DNA of 36,402 nucleotides. Origin: Myxococcales bacterium UBA5297 (GTDB taxonomy: Bacteria; Myxococcota; Myxococcia; Myxococcales; UBA5297). The DNA is taken from contig DHSB01000082.1 of assembly GCA_002408385.1 (NCBI GenBank), positions 9,474 through 45,875 of the forward strand, written 5' to 3'. Position 1 is the first letter of the stretch, and the number at the start of each line of letters is the position of its first letter. This document shows positions 32,832 to 36,402 of the stretch, piece after piece. Position numbers and translations under genes: made by a program. The notes below the pieces were generated by a model. The model was not told the DNA's origin, did not search any database, and saw only the letters and a program-made list of their open reading frames with translations.

Positions 32832-34490
32832 ATGACGACGCTTTTTCAGATCCTTGGCGGGCTTGGCGTCTTCCTGTTCGGCCTGCGGATCATGAGCACC
32901 GGCCTGCAACAGGTCGCCGGCGAGCGCATGCGGGCGATTCTCTCCAAGGTGACGAGCAACCGCTTCAGCGGTCTCTTCGCAGGGCTGGCCATCACCAGCG
33001 TCGTGCAGAGCTCGAGCGCGACGACGGTGATGATTGTCTCCTTCGCCAATGCCGGGCTGCTCAACCTGGTCCAGGCAATTGGCCCGGTGATGGGCGCCAA
33101 CATCGGCACCACCGTGACCGGGTGGCTCGTCTCGCTGCTCGGCTTCAAGCTCAACATCAACGCCTTCGCGCTGCCGATCATCGGCCTGGGCTTCCCGCTT
33201 TCGTTCCTCGACTCGAATCGAGCCCGGCAGTGGTCGCAGGTGCTGGTGGGATTTGGCCTGCTGTTCCTCGGCCTGAAGTTCCTGCAGGACGGTGTCCCGG
33301 ACCTCAACTCCGACCCTTCGGTCCTTGCCTTCCTAAAGGACTGGTCGCAGCACGGCCTGGCCTCGGTGCTGCTCTTCGTGGCCGTCGGCACGGTGCTCAC
33401 CATCGTGATCCAGAGCTCGTCGGCGACGATGGCCATCACCCTGACCATGGCCGCGACCGGCTGGATCGACTACACCGTCGCCGCCTCCATGGTGCTTGGC
33501 GAGAATATCGGCACGACCATCACCGCGATCCTTGCGTCGCTTGGCGCCAACCGCACCGCGATGCGCGTGGCGCGCGTCCACACGACCTTCAACGTCATCG
33601 GCGTGCTCTGGATAATCCCGGTCCTGGGCCCGGTCCTGGGCTTGATCGACACGCTCATCCCCGGGGACCCGGCGGCCAACCCTGCGGCGGTGCCGACCCA
33701 TCTTGCGGCCTTTCATACCTTCTTCAACCTGACCAACTCCGCGCTGCTCATCTGGTTCGTGCCGCAGCTCGCGCGCCTGGCCGAGTGGATGGTCCCCAAG
33801 CGCGACGACGAGACCGACGGCGGGCACCTCAAGTTCCTGCAGGCGGGGTTGCTGAATACCCCCGAGCTTGCGCTGCTCGAGGCGCGCCGCGCGGCGCAGA
33901 AGATGGTCGAGGTGGTTCAGGAGATGTTCCTGCAGCTCCAGGACGTGCTCTCGCACCCCGAGGCGAAGCTCGGCAAGGTCGTCGACCAGATCAAGCGAGG
34001 CGAGGCACGCACCGACGAGATGGAGGAGGAGACGGTCGCCTTCTGTGCCAAGTTGGCCGGCGCGGGCAGCTCCGAGCGCTTCGGCGAGGCGGTGACCGAG
34101 GTGCTTGGCATCACCAAGAACGTCGAGCGCATGGGTGACTACTGCATGAACCTCGTCCTGCTCGCCCAGCGCCGCTACGACAAGCGGTACCGGTTCAACG
34201 AGCAGGCGCTCAAGGACATGCAGGAGATGTTCGCGCTGGTCACCGAGCTGCTGCGCGACGCCTGGCAGAGCCTGCAGCCGGAGAGTGGCTCGATGGTCGG
34301 CGAGGCGCTCATCGTCGAGCGCAAGGTCAACCAGTTACGCGACCGGGCGCGCAAGCGCCACGCCGAGTCGATGCAGGCCGGCAGCCTCGGGGTGCGCGAG
34401 GGGCTCGTGTTCATCGACATGATGAACAACATGGAGCGGATCGCCGACCGCTGCGTGCGCGTCGTCGAGGCCGCCGCCCGCGCCCCCTAG
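32832..34490 (+). CDS. Na+/phosphate cotransporter with PhoU-like C-terminal domain
   Basis: A 552-residue inner-membrane protein. ATG at 32832 begins MTTLFQILGGLGVFLFGLRI; no clear Shine-Dalgarno is present, and a TTG at 32793 is an alternative. Two inverted transport repeats each carry the signature: QSSSATTVM at 59 with GANIGTTVTGWL, and QSSSATMAI at 194 with GENIGTTITAIL. This is the NptA/YjbB (SLC34-like) family. About eight hydrophobic segments run to residue 310. The remainder to 552 is a helical PhoU-like domain (EVVQEMFLQLQDVLSHPEAK, MERIADRC). Related bacterial proteins move phosphate with sodium, and some export it. The gene stands alone; no pst or pho genes are near. Confidence 0.92.
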   Translation: MTTLFQILGGLGVFLFGLRIMSTGLQQVAGERMRAILSKVTSNRFSGLFAGLAITSVVQSSSATTVMIVSFANAGLLNLVQAIGPVMGANIGTTVTGWLVSLLGFKLNINAFALPIIGLGFPLSFLDSNRARQWSQVLVGFGLLFLGLKFLQDGVPDLNSDPSVLAFLKDWSQHGLASVLLFVAVGTVLTIVIQSSSATMAITLTMAATGWIDYTVAASMVLGENIGTTITAILASLGANRTAMRVARVHTTFNVIGVLWIIPVLGPVLGLIDTLIPGDPAANPAAVPTHLAAFHTFFNLTNSALLIWFVPQLARLAEWMVPKRDDETDGGHLKFLQAGLLNTPELALLEARRAAQKMVEVVQEMFLQLQDVLSHPEAKLGKVVDQIKRGEARTDEMEEETVAFCAKLAGAGSSERFGEAVTEVLGITKNVERMGDYCMNLVLLAQRRYDKRYRFNEQALKDMQEMFALVTELLRDAWQSLQPESGSMVGEALIVERKVNQLRDRARKRHAESMQAGSLGVREGLVFIDMMNNMERIADRCVRVVEAAARAP

Positions 34491-34595
34491 CGCCTCGCGT
34501 CGCGCGGCGCCGCCGGTGCCACGGCATGCCGAGCCTTCGTTCGCTTTTTGGGGCGAGGGTCGCTGGTCCGAAGGGGACTTCCCTCTGCGCGGTCG

Positions 34596-35456
34596 CTATC
34601 CGGTGCCCCCGCCGCCCTTGACCATCACCGCGGCTATCGTCTCTTGGTCTGGAAGCTCCAGGGGCGCCTCGGCGCTCTCGCCGGTGCCCGGTTCGAGCTT
34701 CTCGACCGCCTGCACCGCCGCGGCGATGAGCGCGTCCTGTCCGGAAGAGGGCGCTGACCCGGGCACAGCGTCCGCCCGCGCGGCCGGCGCCTCGGCGCGC
34801 TTCGGCGCAGGCGGCGTCGCGAGCTGCGGCTTCCAGGCGGCAAGGAACTCCTCGAGCTTCGGCGCGAAGGAGACGTACTTCTGGACGCGCGGCCCGACGT
34901 TGAACAGAAAGCCCTGGAAGCCCGAGACGACCGTCCAGGTCACCGGCCAGGCCGGGTCCTGTGTCGGGGTCAGGCGGCTTGCTTCCTTGACCGGGACGGG
35001 GAGGCCGCCCGAATCGTGCCGCCAATTGATCGATGGCAGGCCGAACGCGTCGAGCTGCGTCGCGAGGTTGCGCGACTCGGCGGTCTCCGGCCGCATCTCC
35101 CAGCGGGCCTGGAGGACCACGTTGCGCTGCAGCGAGCCGGCAAACCCCAGGCGCGAGGCGAGGCCTATCTCAAGCGTGTAGGGCAGGGTGAGGCTGCGGC
35201 GAAAGGGCGCGACGACCTTGATCGGCCTCTCTCCGGGGCGCGCCTCGACGATGAGCCAGTGGTCCGCCTGGTCGGCCTTCTCCAGGGTGAAGAAGCGGCG
35301 CAGCGCCGAGCGGGCGTCGCGCGCGCCGAGGATCTCGACCCGGGTCGGCTCGGCGTGGCAGCGCGACAGCTCCTTGGTGATCTTCTTGAAGACCTTCGCG
35401 TAGACGCGGATGCCAGGGGTTCCTTCGTACGACTGGAGCAGGGCGGGCAGGGTCAC
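34596..35456 (-). CDS. Unknown soluble protein (286 aa)
   Basis: GTG at 35456 has GGAGA seven bases upstream; a GTG at 35528 would add 24 residues. No signal peptide or membrane helix is seen. The middle contains KVFKKITKELSRCHAEPTRV, a beta-rich segment (DHWLIVEARPGERPIKVVAPF), and an aromatic NWRHDSGGLPVPVKEA. After about residue 210 an Ala/Pro-rich linker leads to a short tail ending in VMVKGGGGTG. The family is not recognised. It follows the frameshifted gene on the same strand by about 160 bp and is convergent with the phosphate cotransporter. Confidence 0.65.
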   Translation of the reverse strand: MTLPALLQSYEGTPGIRVYAKVFKKITKELSRCHAEPTRVEILGARDARSALRRFFTLEKADQADHWLIVEARPGERPIKVVAPFRRSLTLPYTLEIGLASRLGFAGSLQRNVVLQARWEMRPETAESRNLATQLDAFGLPSINWRHDSGGLPVPVKEASRLTPTQDPAWPVTWTVVSGFQGFLFNVGPRVQKYVSFAPKLEEFLAAWKPQLATPPAPKRAEAPAARADAVPGSAPSSGQDALIAAAVQAVEKLEPGTGESAEAPLELPDQETIAAVMVKGGGGTG

Positions 35457-35614
35457 GGTGTCGTCTCCGAGCTGTCCGATGGTACCGCAAGTTCGGCGGC
35501 CGGCATTCGTCGCGCCCGCTTCGAGCACCAGAGTGCAGGGGTGGAATTTGCCGTGAGCTTTGGTGCTCGGGTGCTCGGTCGGCTGTCAGCGCTTGGCGCC
35601 GAGCCGCCCCGCGG

Positions 35615-36330
35615 TCACGGAGGGATGCCGACCTCGTAGACCGTCGCCGGATCGTCCCGGCAGCCCTTCCCGCGCACCACGAGCGGCTGCGGTCCGGGCG
35701 CTGTCCCTGAGGGCACGACACCGGTGAGCTTTCCCCCTGCGGCGTCGGAGCGCACGTTGGCGAGCCAGCCCGTCCCCAGCTTCACGTCGATGACGTGGGC
35801 GAGGTAGCTGCCTCGGATGGCGACCGTGCCCGAAGGCGGCACGAGCGGCGGCTCGACAGCGGTGATCGGTGGGCGGCTCGAGGAAAGGATCGCAGACGAA
35901 GAGGCCGCGCCGTGCCCAGGAGGCGCCCCCGCGCCCGTCGCGAAGGACCAGGAACATCGTTCCGCGCCGGTCGGCGGGCAGCGAATCGAACGGCCAGGGG
36001 ATGGTGAACCGCTGTGAGCTATCGCTCTGCCAGCGTCCGCGGCACCTCGAAATCGCCGAGCTTCGAGAACCAACTGAAAGTGAGGTGCTCGTCCTTCTCG
36101 ACCGGTTTCAGGTCGGGGTCGAGCGCCGCGTAGCGCTCGGCCGCACCTAAGGCCGCCTCGCCGGAGAGGCCGTAGCGCTGCCCCGGCCGCAGCTTCACCG
36201 GCCTCAGCCCCGGCCCCCACAATTCGTCGTCGAAGCGGGCGCCCTCGATGGTTGGGTTCGAGTTGAGCGCGCTCCAGACTTCCTGCGAGTCTCTTCGAGC
36301 GATTTGGGCCAGACCGCCGCCCACCGGTCA
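35615..36330 (-). pseudogene. Frameshifted gene for an unknown protein at the window edge
   Basis: Coherent protein sequence passes through three frames on the minus strand. From about 36324 it reads GLAQIARRDSQEVWSALNSN to DFEVPRTLAER, then a stop. It continues in a second frame as FTIPWPFDSLPADRRGTMFL and RDGRGGASWARRGLFVCDPF, then in a third as PPITAVEPPLVPPSGTVAIR to ATVYEVGIPP and stop at 35615. The 5' end is also out of frame with a possible signal-like RLPLIASTLG. At least two indels break it, so it is a decayed gene or carries sequencing errors. Function not recognised. Confidence 0.6.
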
Positions 36331-36402
36331 TGCCGAGCGTAGAGGCGATCAGCGGGAGCCTTTGGAGTCGAGGCACTGAGCGGGTGAGGCCATCTCGGTG
36401 AG

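Noticed and set aside
31152..34595. Search for an encapsulin shell gene near the ferritin cargo
   Set aside because: No frame of about 260-290 residues with shell-like sequence exists nearby; the only large gene is the phosphate cotransporter.
1..36402. CRISPR arrays, tRNA or rRNA genes, IS elements
   Set aside because: No direct-repeat/spacer pattern (the 44-bp array has no unique spacers), no tRNA T-arm or cloverleaf sequence, no rRNA signature and no transposase were found by eye.

Overview
The window is about 36.4 kb of very GC-rich DNA. It reads as a chromosomal segment of a myxobacterium-like organism (Myxococcota). The reasons are a MYXO-CTERM-type C-terminus on a giant cysteine-rich surface protein, an OmpA protein with thrombospondin type 3 repeats beside it, several lipoproteins with Asp/Ala/Gly-rich linkers after the lipobox, a teneurin-like RHS lipoprotein and a mammalian-type peptidylarginine deiminase. 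The species cannot be named from the sequence alone. No rRNA, tRNA, CRISPR array or insertion sequence was recognised.

Bases 1-5543 are read leftwards. A NERD plus double-kinase protein of PglW type (cut by the window edge) lies 3 bp downstream of a small methyltransferase-like gene; this is probably the front of a BREX/Pgl-type or related defence operon that continues beyond base 1. To the right are a secreted HIRAN-domain protein and a helical protein of unknown function with a strong terminator-like hairpin behind it. A roughly 1.17 kb divergent spacer (5544-6708) carries an 11-copy tandem array with a 43-44 bp period.

Bases 6709-14988 form a tight rightward pair whose stop and start codons abut (TAG-ATG). 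It encodes a beta-barrel/TSP3/OmpA protein and a 2116-residue protein with about 22 three-part cysteine-rich super-repeats and a MYXO-CTERM tail. The layout resembles the TraB/TraA outer-membrane-exchange receptor pair of Myxococcus, but the N-terminal recognition domain looks different. A frameshifted lipoprotein remnant and a SEC-C motif protein follow.

Bases 17206-26357 are leftward. They hold a lipoprotein followed 23 bp later by a large RHS/YD-repeat lipoprotein, then two paralogous zinc-finger plus Yip1-like membrane proteins. Bases 26698-29585 are a translationally coupled rightward pair: a secreted protein-arginine deiminase and a secreted HEAT-repeat protein.

Bases 29945-31676 are a small stress-protection cluster: two KGG/LEA group 1-like hydrophilic proteins and an encapsulated ferritin with an encapsulin-targeting peptide, but with no shell gene in the window. 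After this come a tiny Cys/His-rich protein, a Na+/phosphate cotransporter with a PhoU-like tail, an unknown protein, and a multiply frameshifted gene at the right edge.

The best candidates for new biology are the TraAB-like pair, the deiminase-HEAT operon, the methyltransferase-like/PglW front end, and the 44-bp array between divergent genes.
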